Origin: Fidelibacterota bacterium
GTDB lineage: Bacteria > Pseudomonadota > Alphaproteobacteria > Rhodospirillales > Rhodospirillaceae
Length of the DNA stretch: 58,504 nucleotides
Reading direction: 5' to 3'
Assembly: GCA_945903705.1 (NCBI GenBank)
Contig: CAMDOZ010000005.1
Span: 1-58,504 of the forward strand
The notes under the pieces are model-generated. The model saw only the letters and a program-made list of their open reading frames with translations, was not told where the DNA came from and did no database searches. Made by a program: the position numbers and the translations under genes. Positions 1 through 9,048 of the stretch are shown here, in pieces. The first letter of the stretch is position 1. Every line of letters begins with the position of its first letter.

Positions 1-86
1 TCCCCCGTCGTCCCGCCCTGCGCCAGTACGATCTCTGCCTCACGCAGCTTGCCGATAATCTCCTCCGGCTTGTGCCTCTTGCCCAT
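1..86 (-). CDS. IS3-family transposase OrfA, N-terminus (runs off window)
   Basis: Only the first 28 residues are in the window, beginning MGKRHKPEEIIGKLREAE. This is the start of the HTH/leucine-zipper OrfA protein of IS3-family elements, which recognises the element ends and is fused to the DDE subunit OrfB by frameshifting. A strong Shine-Dalgarno (AAGGAGAAGAG) precedes the ATG at 86. The rest of the element lies left of the window, so integrity cannot be judged. Family assignment rests on a short but characteristic N-terminus. Confidence 0.75.
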   Translation of the reverse strand, partial: MGKRHKPEEIIGKLREAEIVLAQGGTTG

Positions 87-149
87 TTCTCTTCTCCTTC
101 ATGATCCAGACTAAAATAGTCGATGGACCACTCGGAAGGGGGCAGATCA
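1..149 (-). mobile_element. Right-hand edge of an IS3-family insertion sequence
   Basis: Reading leftward, the element probably begins with TGATCTGCCCCC near position 149. A TGA-type start is usual for IS3-family ends. The orfA start codon follows about 60 bases further in. The boundary is inferred from where the outer-membrane protein frame stops making sense (after GGTSYT) and from the terminal TGA. The matching other end and the target duplication are outside the window, so the exact border is uncertain by a few bases. Confidence 0.6.
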
Positions 150-522
150 GTGTGTAGGATGTGCCGCCGATGGTCACGGGGCCCGAGGGCGTCGCCGTGA
201 GGTTCACATGGTTGTCGTTGTAGTAGGCGCCGCCGGTGACGCGGAAGCCGCTCTCGAACGGATAGAAGTCGCCGAGCACGCCGAGGGAGCGCAGCTTGAG
301 CTTACCGTCGTATTGGATACCGTCGGACTCCACGTCCTTCGAGTAGCCGAACAAGTTGCCGTTGGCGCGCAGGCCAAAGACATCGCTGACGTCGTAGCCG
401 AATTCGAGACCGAGGCCGGTGGTACCGGCCGTGACACCGACCGACGTTTGTTGGGCCGAAGCGGCGCCCGCAAACATGAGGGCGGCGGTCGCGACGGCCG
501 CAGCAAGAGTGCGTCGATACAT
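150..522 (-). pseudogene. Outer-membrane beta-barrel protein, 3' end removed by IS insertion
   Basis: The start ATG at 522 has a good ribosome site (GGAGGA at 531-536) and opens with a clear Sec signal peptide ending AGAASAQQ. The following about 100 residues show alternating barrel-like strands (LGLEFGYDVSDVFGLRANGNLFGYS, FYPFESGFRVTGGAYYNDNHV), as in small OmpW/Opa-like surface proteins. The frame is then entered by the IS end near 149 and runs on through IS sequence to a stop at 40. The C-terminal strands needed for a closed barrel are missing, so the product is almost certainly non-functional. The native C-terminus may survive beyond the other end of the element. Confidence 0.7.
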
Positions 523-828
523 AAAGAAGTTCCTCCAAAGTTTATCCAAGCGTCCTGCAGGCCCTGTTGATTCGGCGCCGTTCACGGGACGGTGGACTAA
601 CCCCGGCGGCGGAAAGTCGTTCCGCGGCCGGTCGAGCGACGTGCATTTCCGCTCAACTTTTGCGCAGTGACGCCGCGTGAAGGTCGCGTCCCGAAATGCC
701 GCTACGTCAACGTCTTGGCCCAATCTGTTGCAGGATTGCCCGCCCGGATTAAAAACCTTCCGGCGCCGCGCGGCGCACAGTAAAAGTCTAGTCCCTCCCA
801 TTCCCCTTCCCAGCCGGACCTCCTAGAA
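523..828. other. Intergenic region with no gene seen
   Basis: This 306-base gap separates the divergent outer-membrane pseudogene and pmbA. Short open frames cross it, but none has a ribosome site or a convincing protein. It should hold the two divergent promoters. I could not pick out a confident -35/-10 pair, operator or structured RNA. Confidence 0.5.
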
Positions 829-2172
829 ATGGCAAACGATCATCTTCTCAATCTCCTGTCCGACCTGATCGGCGACGCCCGTAAGGCCGGCGCCGACGAA
901 GCGGACGCCATCGTCGCGGACGGCACGTCGCTGTCGATCACCTATCGCCTGGGCAAGCTCGAGCAGCTCGAGCGCGCGGAAGGCGGCGACGTGGGCCTTC
1001 GCGTGCTGATCGGAAAACGCCAGGCGATCGTCTCGTCGGCGGACCGGTCGAAAGAGGCCTTGAAGGAACTGGTGGAACGCGCGGTGGCCATGGCGCGCAC
1101 CGTGCCGGAAGACGAGTTCTGCGGCCTCGCGACCGCGGCGCAGTTGGCCAAGTCGCTTCCGAAGCTCGACATCTGCGACCCGAGCGAGGTGAGTGCGGAG
1201 ACCCTGATCGAGCGCGCGCACGGATGCGAGGACGCGGCGCGCGCGGTGAAGGGTGTGACCAACTCGGACGGCGCGTCGGCGTCGTGGGGGCAATCGAGCG
1301 TCGCGATCGTCGCCTCGAACGGATTTCAGCGCTCGTATTCGTCCTCGGGTTCGTCGCTCAGCGTTTCGGTGCTGGCGGGAAGCGCCGATGAGGGCATGGA
1401 GACGGACTACGACTATAGCTCCGCCGTCTACTTCGCCGACCTGCGGGCCCCTGACGACATCGGGAAGGCCGCGGGCGAACGCGCGGTGAAGAAGCTTGGC
1501 GCACGCAAAATGCCGAGCCAGAAGGTGCCGATCATTTTTGATCCGCGGGTGGCGCGGGGGCTGGTGAGTTCGTTCCTGTCGGCCATCAACGGGGCGGCCG
1601 TCGCGCGCGGGACGACCTTCCTTAAGGACTCCTTGAATAAAGAAGTATTTGGCCCGGGCCTCACCATCACCGAGGATCCGCACCGCGACCGGGGCTTGCG
1701 CTCGAAACCCTGCGACGCAGAGGGATTGGCCAACGCGCGGCGGAACCTGATCGATGCGGGTGTGCTGACGACGTGGATTTTGGATTTGCGTTCGGCGCGG
1801 CAGTTGAAGCTGGCGCCGACCGGCCACGCGGCGCGCGGGCCCGGTGGGCCGCCGAGCCCCTCGACGACCAACGTGTGGCTCGCGGCCGGATCGAGCACGC
1901 CGAAGGCGCTGATGAGCGATATCAAGCAGGGTTTGTATGTGACCGACATGGTCGGCCAGGGTGTGAACATGGTGACGGGCGATTACAGCCGCGGGGCCGT
2001 GGGGTTCTGGATCGAGAACGGGGAGCTGACGTATCCCGTGAGCGAAGTGACCGTGGCGGGGAACATGAAGGACATGTTCAAGCAGATGACGCCCGCGGAC
2101 GATCTGGAGATGCGGTTTGGGATTGATGCGCCTACCGTCAGAGTAGACGGGATGACGATGGCGGGGACGTAG
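829..2172 (+). CDS. pmbA: TldE/PmbA-type metallopeptidase subunit
   Basis: The 447-residue protein matches PmbA (TldE), which pairs with TldD to form a cytosolic zinc protease that trims unfolded peptides and, in some hosts, modified peptides such as microcins. The N-terminal half begins MANDHLLNLLSDLIGDARKAGADEADAIV and carries the GLRVLIGKRQA strand typical of the family. The C-terminal half has the conserved DYSRGAVGFWIENGEL segment and the AGNMKDMF motif. PmbA lacks the metal-binding HExxxH of TldD, and none is seen here. The length is normal. No tldD is nearby. The gene is alone in its transcription unit and converges on a lipoprotein gene across a palindromic repeat. Confidence 0.92.
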   Translation: MANDHLLNLLSDLIGDARKAGADEADAIVADGTSLSITYRLGKLEQLERAEGGDVGLRVLIGKRQAIVSSADRSKEALKELVERAVAMARTVPEDEFCGLATAAQLAKSLPKLDICDPSEVSAETLIERAHGCEDAARAVKGVTNSDGASASWGQSSVAIVASNGFQRSYSSSGSSLSVSVLAGSADEGMETDYDYSSAVYFADLRAPDDIGKAAGERAVKKLGARKMPSQKVPIIFDPRVARGLVSSFLSAINGAAVARGTTFLKDSLNKEVFGPGLTITEDPHRDRGLRSKPCDAEGLANARRNLIDAGVLTTWILDLRSARQLKLAPTGHAARGPGGPPSPSTTNVWLAAGSSTPKALMSDIKQGLYVTDMVGQGVNMVTGDYSRGAVGFWIENGELTYPVSEVTVAGNMKDMFKQMTPADDLEMRFGIDAPTVRVDGMTMAGT

Positions 2173-2191
2173 GTCCGACCGCCACCGCGTT

Positions 2192-2278
2192 CCAAAATTA
2201 TCTCAGAGAAATTTTCGCGCCTGTCGCCGGCGCGTGGGTAAGAGCGCGTTCGCGAAATATCTCTGAGATAATTTTTGC
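2192..2278. repeat. REP-type inverted pair A (AAATTATCTC family)
   Basis: Two AT-rich arms of about 26 bases, 2194-2219 and 2250-2275, are inverted copies of each other around a GC-rich spacer of about 30 bases. Each arm is itself a partial palindrome (ATTATCTCAGAGA / TCTCTGAGATAAT) edged by CGCG. The element lies between the convergent 3' ends of pmbA and the lipoprotein gene. As RNA it would form a long hairpin with U-rich edges in both directions, so it could act as a bidirectional terminator. It shares its core with the repeats at 7013, 10117, 23780 and 31317. Confidence 0.9.
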
Positions 2279-2292
2279 TGGCGCCGGAGATT

Positions 2293-3309
2293 TTAGCTGG
2301 CCGGAATAGTCAGCAGTGGCGCCACCTTGCCAGAATCGCCGGCTTGTAGGGTTAAGAGCATGCTGAGCAGGGCGAAGGTGACTTTGGAGTCGCCGTCAGT
2401 GTCGGCGATGTAGAACCAGGCGTCGCGGTAGCGGACTTTCACGGCGGCGGCGGGCGGCTCGGCTGACGAGCTGCGGATGCGGAAGAGATCCTCGGGCGGA
2501 CCGCCCGGATTGCGTGCGCGGGCGGCGCCCGCGTCGCCCGACGGCACGTCGACACCGTCGGCGAGGAAATATAAAGCCGAATAGATCGAGCGGGTTTGCA
2601 GCGAGGACGGCGCGCCGTTTGCGGGAACGCCGAGGCCGGGGCGGAGCTGGAGCGGTTCGCCGCCGCAGGCCCCGCGTAAGGTCTTGCACACGGTCTGATA
2701 GGCCGGCATGTCGCGCGCGGCCGGCGAGAAGGAGAGCACGATCCCGGGCGGCGTGGCGGCGTCGACGCCGATCACCATGTCGCCGGTGCGCTGCAGATCG
2801 CGCATGGCCGAGATCAGCGCGCGGTATTCCTCGGAGGCGCCGTTGCGAAGGCCGTTCACGGATTCACCGGCGAGGAGGAGGACGCGCTCGACGCTCCAGC
2901 CGGCCTGGAGCACAAGGGCAAGCGTGCGGGTGTCCAAAGGCGTCAGCACTTGGCGGACGAACTTCTCGCCGTTGTTCGGCGTGTAAAAGATGCTGGGTGA
3001 ATCCTCGAGGCGCGGCGCGACATCGGGCGCGAAGGAGCCATTGCTGCCCACGAACGGGATCGTCGCCCGGGCGGTGCCGCCGACGCTGTAGACCGCCTTG
3101 CTGGTGATGTTGGTCACATCCAGAAAGAGGACGGGATCGTTGTAGCGCTGGCGGACGATGTTGAGCAGAAGCTGCTGCGCGTCGGTCTGCTGGACGGCTT
3201 CGTTGTAGAGCGGACGGCCCGCAGCGAGGTAGTTCGGTCCCAGCTGGGCGCAGCCCGCAAGACCAAGCGCGATGACTGCGGCGGCGGCGCGCGCATAACG
3301 ACAGCCCAT
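2293..3309 (-). CDS. Putative lipoprotein of unknown function
   Basis: The start at 3309 is chosen because it has a G-rich ribosome site and opens directly into a lipoprotein signal (MGCRYARAAAAVIALGLAGCAQ) with Cys in an LAGC lipobox. The open frame reaches further upstream but without signal features. The mature part, about 320 residues, contains QQTDAQQLLLNIVRQRYNDPVLFLDVTNI, a segment I have seen in hypothetical alphaproteobacterial lipoproteins. There is no catalytic motif. It is likely anchored in the outer or inner membrane facing the periplasm. It is transcribed alone, divergent from the ABC-transporter pseudogene. I do not recognise a function. Confidence 0.75.
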   Translation of the reverse strand: MGCRYARAAAAVIALGLAGCAQLGPNYLAAGRPLYNEAVQQTDAQQLLLNIVRQRYNDPVLFLDVTNITSKAVYSVGGTARATIPFVGSNGSFAPDVAPRLEDSPSIFYTPNNGEKFVRQVLTPLDTRTLALVLQAGWSVERVLLLAGESVNGLRNGASEEYRALISAMRDLQRTGDMVIGVDAATPPGIVLSFSPAARDMPAYQTVCKTLRGACGGEPLQLRPGLGVPANGAPSSLQTRSIYSALYFLADGVDVPSGDAGAARARNPGGPPEDLFRIRSSSAEPPAAAVKVRYRDAWFYIADTDGDSKVTFALLSMLLTLQAGDSGKVAPLLTIPAS

Positions 3310-3466
3310 AACACTATTCCCCCCGAAGGCGAGCTTAGTCTCAGCTTGCCGCCCGCGTAACTTGTTGCCTCTCGTCAATGGATATACCATTGCGGGAAGC
3401 GCTGCTAAAGGCGCAAGCACTTTTGGGGGAGACGGGCCGCCTTAACGCGGTTCGGTTGCGGGGACG

Positions 3467-4957
3467 ATGGATCGCGGCATTTTTCATTTTATCTGGCGCC
3501 ATAGCGCCCGCGACCAGCTGACCCTGATCCTGCTTTCGGCTGCGGCCCTGCCGCTCCTCTATTTCACGTTCGACCTGCCCAAGACCATCGTCAACCGGGC
3601 CATCGGCGGCGAAGGCGGTTTTCCCAAGGAGATCTTCGGACGGGATTTCGAGCAGGTGCCGTACCTGCTCCTGCTGTGCGGCGCGTTCCTGGCGCTGGTG
3701 CTGGTCAATCTCGGCTTCAAGTACATCACCTCCACTTATAGATACCGCGTGGGGGACCGACTTTTGAGGCGCCTGCGCTTCGATCTGGTCGAGCGGCTGT
3801 TGCGCTTCCCGCCGCGGGAGTTCCGCAATACCTCGAGCGGCCAGGTGGTCTCGATGGTGACCGCCGAGACGTCGCCGCTGGGCTTTTTCATCGCCGAAGC
3901 TTACGCAGTGCCGGCGGTGGCGCTGGGCACGCTCGCGACCATTGTGCTCTTCATGTTCGTCCAGGATTGGATGATGGGCGTGGCGGCGATCGCGCTTCTG
4001 CCGCTGCAGCTTTACCTGATCCCCAAGTTCCAGAAGAAGATCAACCAGCTGCAGCGCGAGGAAGTGCAGGCGGTGCGCCAGATTTCGCAGCGGGTCGGCG
4101 ACATGGTGGCCGGGGCCAATGAAATCCACGGACACGATACGTCGCAGTATGAACTCGCGGATTTCACGCGGCGCTTCGGCGAGGTGTTCAAGACGCGCGT
4201 GCAGATTTCGTCCAACCGCTACGTGGTCAATATCCTGAACGCCTTTTTCGCGCAGCTGACGCCGTTCTTTTTCCTGTCCATCGGCGGATACCTGGTGATC
4301 CAGGGCGAGATTTCCCTGGGCGCCCTGGTGGCCGTGCTCGCGGCTTACAAAGACATGTACGCGCCGTGGAAGGACCTGATCGACTACTACCAGAAAGCCG
4401 CGGATGCGCGGGTGAAGTACGATCAGCTGAAAGAGTTTTTCGAACCCTCCGCCCTTCTCGACCGCGGGGTCCTGACGGCAGAGCCTTCGACCCTTTCCTT
4501 GACCGCGGGCGCGCTGACGATCTCGAACCTTGTCGTGGAATCCGACGACGGTATGCGCTCGGTGGACGGCGCCACGGCGACGCTGGCCCTTCCCGTGCAC
4601 GCCATGATCGTCGCCGGGGGCGGTAGCGGCGGCGAGGAGTTGGGGCAAGCGCTCGCCCGGCAGATTTTCCCGGTTTCGGGCCGCTTGGCGGCCGCGGAGA
4701 TCAATATCGCCGAGCAGCCGGACAGCGTGACGGGGCGAAAGATCGGATATGTGGGCGCGCACACGCACCTGCCCGGGGGCACGCTGCGGGAGGCGCTCAT
4801 CTATCCGCTGCTGCACCGGCCGGCGGCAGCACATGAGGATGAGCCGGAGCGGCGCGAGGCGGAGCGGGCGGGAAATTCGTCCACAGTATCGCGAGCGATT
4901 GGATCGACTATGCGAGCGCGGGGTGCGCGAACCCCGCCGAGCTCGCCGCGCGCATGA
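3467..4957 (+). pseudogene. ABC transporter/cNMP-binding fusion, 5' piece (frameshifted)
   Basis: This piece encodes an ABC-exporter-type membrane domain (about residues 1-330, several hydrophobic helices such as LILLSAAALPLLYF and YLLLLCGAFLALVLVNLGF) and the start of a nucleotide-binding domain. The Walker A region reads VAGGGSGGEE instead of GxxGxGK(S/T), so ATP binding is doubtful even in the intact ancestor. The reading frame is lost near 4877. Downstream family-like sequence (SDWIDYASAGCANPAELAARM) continues in another frame from about 4876. Adding one T in the GAAATTC stretch would join the two. A stop ends this frame at 4957. A sequencing error cannot be excluded. Confidence 0.75.
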
Positions 4958-6705
4958 TCGACGCCTTGCGGATCGTGGGGCTCGATCAGGAGGTCTACGA
5001 GATCGGACTACGGCGCCCCATCGACCTGGTGACCCAGTTCGCCTTCGCCGCGCGATTGATCGCGGCCCGCAAGACCTTCCATGAGCGTCTTGAGCGCGAG
5101 GGGCTTTCCGGTTTCATCGAGCCCTTCGACTCCGGAAAGTATCTGCTCAACGCGTCGGTGGCGGAAAACATCCTGTTCGGCACGCCGGTGGGCTCGTATT
5201 TCGCGGTGGGAAACCTGGGGCGCAACGACTTCGTGCTCAAGGTCATCGAGGAAGTCGGTTTGACCGCCGAGTTCCTGGAGAAAGGCCGCAAGCTGGCGGC
5301 GACCATGGTCGACATCTTCCGCGACCTTCCGCCCGGCCATGAATTCTTCGCGCGCTTCAGCTTCATCAGCGGCGAAGACCTGCCGGCCTTCGAAGCCATC
5401 CTGCGCCGCGCCGATCAACATGGGCTCGACGGCCTCGACGGCGAAGACCGCGCGCATCTTCTGGCGCTGCCGTTCAAGCTGATCGTCAATCAGCATCACG
5501 TGGGGTTGATCGACGCGAAAATACAGGCGCGCCTGTTGGACGCGCGCCGGGTGTTCGCGCGCGCGATCCCGGCGGAGCTGAAAAGCTTCGTGCAGTTCTT
5601 CGACGCCGAGGCCTATAACGCCGCGAGCAGCATCGCCGACAACGTGATCTTCGGGAAAATCGCGGCGCACCGCGCCGACAGCGCGCCGATCATCGGGCGG
5701 CTGCTGTCGGAGGTGGTGGACGAAATGGGTTTGCGCGCCGAGGTGATCGCCGCCGGGCTCGGCTTCGATATCGGCGTCGGCGGCTCGCGTCTCTCAATTC
5801 AGCAGCGCCAGAAACTGGTGCTGGCGCGGACCTTGTTGAAGCGCCCGGACATCCTCGTGCTCGGCGACGCGCTGGCGGCCATCGATCCCGCCGAGCAGGA
5901 ACCGATGCTCGCGCGCATCCAGGGCTCCATGGCGGGCCGGAGCCTGTTCCTGATCGAGCCGACCGACCGCCGCGCGCAGTTCTTCGAGCATGTGCTGCGC
6001 ATGGACCGCGGGCGCATCGCCCTCTCGGAGGAACAGGCGCGCCCATTGACGGAAACGGTGCAGGAACCGCATCCGGACGCGGATGTCGGATTGAACGAGG
6101 TGGTCGCTATCCTGCAGCGCATTCCGCTGTTCAACGGGATCGACCGTTCGAAGCTGAAACTGCTGGCCTTCACCAGCGACCATGCGTCGTTCGACAAGGG
6201 CCAATTCGTCTTCAAGCAGGGCGAGCGCGGCGACAACGCCTATGTGATCATCGATGGCGAGGTCGAGGTGGTGCTGGAATCCATCGGCGGCATGCGCATC
6301 GTCGCGGTCCTCGGTCGCGATCAGGTATTCGGCGAGATGGCGCTTCTGTCGAATGCGCCGCGCTCCACCAGCATCCGCGCGCGGAGTGCAATGAAGGCCG
6401 TGGTGATCACGTCGGACGTGTTCCTGCGCCTGATCGAGGAGAACAGCGCGATCGCGTCGAACATGATGCGCACGCTGGCGAACCGGCTGGCGAGCACGTT
6501 GCAGAACTACGGGAAGGTGAGCGCCTCGCACGACCTCATGACGGAACTCCCGAGCCAGCGGGTGTTCCTGGAAACCGCAAAGCAGGCGCAGGCGCGGCGC
6601 AAGCGCAGCGGCAAAGAGACGGCGATCATGGTTTTCGACCTGGGGGCCTTGTCCACCGCTGTGAAAGCCATAGCGCGCGACGAAATTCCGGCGACGTTCA
6701 AGTAG
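4954..6705 (+). pseudogene. ABC transporter/cNMP-binding fusion, middle piece
   Basis: This continues the same ancestral protein after the frameshift; family-like sequence in this frame starts about 4876, before the nominal ATG. It holds the rest of the nucleotide-binding region with a worn signature and Walker B (GGSRLSIQQRQKLVLARTLL, DILVLGDALAAIDP). A well-preserved cyclic-nucleotide-binding domain follows (IPLFNGIDRSKLKLLAF ... VFKQGERGDNAYVIIDGEVEV ... GEMALLSNAPRSTSIRA), with the phosphate-binding cassette GEMALLxxxxRS. It then enters a GGDEF-like tail (SHDLMTELPSQRVFLETAKQA). A TAG at 6703-6705 stops it in mid-domain. The ATG at 4954 overlaps the previous stop as ATGA, so coupled translation of a separate protein is possible but less likely. 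Confidence 0.72.
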
Positions 6706-6993
6706 GCCGCCCAACGCATGCGCGAATGCCTGCGCGGGACCGACATCCTCGCACACCTGCGCGACAATCAGTACGGGGTGATCCTGACGGAGTTTGCCGG
6801 CGAGCAGGATGCGCGGGCGGCCGCGGCCCGAATCTCGGAGGCCTTGCGCGCGCCGTTCAAGGTGGCGGGTCAGGCGGTCGACTTCAAAGGGACGATCGAG
6901 TTTCGTGTGCTGCCGCTCGATGAAGGTCAGGTGACGCAGACGCTCGAGCGCTGCCGGAGCGAGGATGCGACGACATTTGTACTGGCGTCGTAG
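6706..6993 (+). pseudogene. ABC/cNMP fusion, 3' remnant (degenerate GGDEF-like tail)
   Basis: The frame continues without a shift after the TAG at 6703-6705 and encodes AAQRMRECLRGTDILAHLRDNQYGVIL and the end of the domain to a natural stop at 6993. This matches the second half of a GGDEF domain, but where a cyclase has (R/A)xGGDEF this has LRDNQYG, so no cyclase activity is expected. Because the protein match runs straight through the TAG, the stop looks like a nonsense mutation and not the end of the gene. An internal ATG at 6718 has no strong ribosome site. Confidence 0.65.
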
Positions 6994-7012
6994 GGGCTGG
7001 TTGCATCGAGTT

Positions 7013-7104
7013 CCAAAATTATCTCAGAGAAATTTTCGCGCCCGGCTGCGGTGCGTGTGAGATAGCTGGTTCGCGAAAATTTCTCTGAGATAATTTTTGC
7101 GCGC
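7013..7104. repeat. REP-type inverted pair B (AAATTATCTC family)
   Basis: The arms at 7015-7040 and 7072-7097 are perfect 26-base inverted copies (AAAATTATCTCAGAGAAATT... against its complement), again edged by CGCG and separated by a GC-rich spacer. The element sits between the end of the ABC-transporter remnant and the end of the lipid kinase gene, which converge. It is the best preserved paired copy in the window. Confidence 0.92.
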
Positions 7105-7112
7105 GCCGGTGT

Positions 7113-8021
7113 TTATGCCGGATAGACGAGCCGGACGGGCTCGGGATCGACCTGGATACGGACGGGAAGTGCTGCGATGATGTCGCCGTCGGCTTGTACG
7201 GCTTGGCCGGCCGTGCCGGCGATCGCCACGTCGCGGCCGGTGATGATATCGACGTCGGGCCACAAGCCCACTTTCCCGACCAGAAGTGCCGCACCGTAAC
7301 GCGTCACACTGAGGGGGCCGCGACCCTTCATGAGGACGACCTGGAAACTATCGTCGGCGAAGTTGGCATCGGGCGCCGCGGTGAACGGGCCGCCGTAGCG
7401 CCGGCCGTTGCAGGCCACCACGGAAACACTTTTGTAGGCCGCCCCGTCGATGATCACATCGCAAGCCGCGAAGGGATCGCGGAAGCCTTGCACGCCCGCG
7501 GTCCAGACATAGGCGAGCGGGCCCAACACCTTCTTGAGGGCGAGCGAGACGCGGGCGACCACATTGGCGTCGAATCCGACACCCGCCATCATCACAAAGC
7601 GCCGTCCGTTGCAGAGGCCGACATGGATCGGCTTGACCAGGCCTTCGGCGAGTGTGCGCGCGACGGTCGCGGGATCTTTCTTGAGGCCGATCTCGTCCGC
7701 GACCACGTTGGCGGTGCCGAGCGGGATGATGCCCAGCGCGACGCCGGTGCCGCGCAAGCCGTTCACCACTTCATTAATAGTGCCGTCACCGCCGGCGGCC
7801 GCGACGATGTCGATCTCGCCGGCCTTTGCGCCGCGCGCGATCTCCTCGGCGTGCCCGGGCCTTTCCGTCACACGGACGGTGACGTTGCAGCCTGCTTTTC
7901 GCAGAAGAGTCACGATTTCGTCGAACCGCTGACGCCGATTCCGTCCGGCGGCCGGATTGAATATTGCAATTATGTGACGGGATGAGGCGGGAGATGAGCC
8001 CGCCGACTCGGCTTTTTCCAT
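7113..8021 (-). CDS. Diacylglycerol/lipid kinase (DagK catalytic family)
   Basis: This 302-residue lipid kinase transfers phosphate from ATP to diacylglycerol or a related lipid at the inner membrane. It has the family's NPAAGRNRR nucleotide loop near residue 20, the AAAGGDGTINEVVNGL signature near 80, and GIIPLGTANVVADEIG. The start at 8021 has a GGAGG site. It is divergent from a PlcP-type phospholipase and an Agt-type glycosyltransferase. The likely role is recycling the diacylglycerol that PlcP releases. Lipid specificity cannot be read from the sequence; YegS-like and sphingosine-kinase-like enzymes share the fold. Confidence 0.85.
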   Translation of the reverse strand: MEKAESAGSSPASSRHIIAIFNPAAGRNRRQRFDEIVTLLRKAGCNVTVRVTERPGHAEEIARGAKAGEIDIVAAAGGDGTINEVVNGLRGTGVALGIIPLGTANVVADEIGLKKDPATVARTLAEGLVKPIHVGLCNGRRFVMMAGVGFDANVVARVSLALKKVLGPLAYVWTAGVQGFRDPFAACDVIIDGAAYKSVSVVACNGRRYGGPFTAAPDANFADDSFQVVLMKGRGPLSVTRYGAALLVGKVGLWPDVDIITGRDVAIAGTAGQAVQADGDIIAALPVRIQVDPEPVRLVYPA

Positions 8022-8058
8022 GAGTCCTCCGCTTACAGTATGAAGACTCGGCGGAAAA

Positions 8059-8076
8059 GTGACAGTTCTGTTTCAG
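8059..8076. promoter_or_regulatory. Possible Pho box between lipid kinase and plcP
   Basis: On the minus strand this reads CTGAAAC-AGAA-CTGTCAC: two 7-base half sites spaced 11 bases apart, like the alphaproteobacterial PhoB box (CTGTCAT repeated every 11 bases). One half matches well (6 of 7) and the other poorly. It lies 38-55 bases upstream of the lipid kinase start and about 100 bases upstream of plcP. The gene content makes PhoB control plausible; the sequence match alone would not. Confidence 0.35.
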
Positions 8077-8175
8077 CCCCGTGAAGAGTTCGGGAAGACA
8101 GGGGTCCACCCCCTATGCACCCGAGTCCGCCTCACATAGATGGAGATCGCGCATGTAGCGTTTTAGGAGAACAGG

Positions 8176-9036
8176 TTGCGCGAGATCGGTGCCCCGCTCA
8201 AATACCGTACCTTATTCATCTCCGACATTCATTTAGGCACGGCCGGCTGCAAAGCCGACTTTCTCCTCGATTTCCTCAAGCATACCGAGTCAGACAAGCT
8301 CTATCTCGTCGGCGACATCATCGACGGGTGGCGCCTGAAGAAATACTGGTTCTGGCCCCAGGCTCACAACGACGTGGTGCAGAAGCTGCTGCGCAAGGCG
8401 CGCAAAGGCACCGACGTCATCTTCATTCCGGGCAATCACGACTCCTTCGGCCGCGATTTCCTCGGCCATGAGTTCGGCCAGATCAAGGTCCGGCGCGACG
8501 ACATCCACGTCACCGTCTCCGGCAAACGCTTCCTGGTCATGCACGGCGACGAGTGCGACGGCGTGATGAAGTATGCGAAGTGGCTGGCGGTGCTGGGCGA
8601 CCACGCCTACAGCGCGGCCCTGAAACTCAACAACTGGTACAATTCCTACCGCCGCCTGATGGGCCGTCCCTACTGGTCCCTCTCGAAATACTTGAAGCAC
8701 AAGGTCAAGAACGCGGTCGCCTTCATCTCGAACTATGAAGAGACCATGGCGCGTGTCGCCCGCGAACGCGGCGCCGACGGCGTGGTCTGCGGCCACATCC
8801 ACCACGCGGAAATCCGCTCGATCGACGGCATTGCCTATCTAAACGACGGCGACTGGGTGGAGAGCTGCACGGCGCTGGCTGAGCACTACGACGGCCGCTG
8901 GGAAATCATCGACTGGGCCGAGATGCGCGGCGTGCTGCCGACCGACCTCGCGCGCGACGACGACCCGATGGTCGAGCCGACGCTGCCGCTTCCCCTTCCC
9001 ACCGTGCCCCGGCGCACTCCCGAAGTCGCGAACTAG
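8176..9036 (+). CDS. plcP: PlcP-type phospholipase C (LpxH-like metallophosphoesterase)
   Basis: The 286-residue protein has the full calcineurin-type metal set: SDIHLG, GDIIDGW, GNHD, HGDECD and GHIHH. Such proteins are often named UDP-2,3-diacylglucosamine diphosphatase. The Sinorhizobium meliloti relative PlcP instead cleaves phosphatidylcholine and other phospholipids during phosphate starvation, releasing phosphate-bearing headgroups and leaving diacylglycerol. The next gene, 12 bases downstream, is a GT4 glycosyltransferase, the same pairing as plcP-agt, which favours the phospholipase reading over lipid A synthesis. The start is TTG at 8176 with AGGAGA just upstream; no ATG fits the conserved N-terminus better. 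Confidence 0.75.
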   Translation: MREIGAPLKYRTLFISDIHLGTAGCKADFLLDFLKHTESDKLYLVGDIIDGWRLKKYWFWPQAHNDVVQKLLRKARKGTDVIFIPGNHDSFGRDFLGHEFGQIKVRRDDIHVTVSGKRFLVMHGDECDGVMKYAKWLAVLGDHAYSAALKLNNWYNSYRRLMGRPYWSLSKYLKHKVKNAVAFISNYEETMARVARERGADGVVCGHIHHAEIRSIDGIAYLNDGDWVESCTALAEHYDGRWEIIDWAEMRGVLPTDLARDDDPMVEPTLPLPLPTVPRRTPEVAN

Positions 9037-9048
9037 GCGAAAAGCAAC

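Noticed and set aside
4954-6705. Reading the second half of the ABC gene as a separate, translationally coupled protein
   Set aside because: Family-like sequence in this frame begins about 80 bases before the ATG, so the split is better explained as a frameshift. The ATGA overlap looks coincidental.
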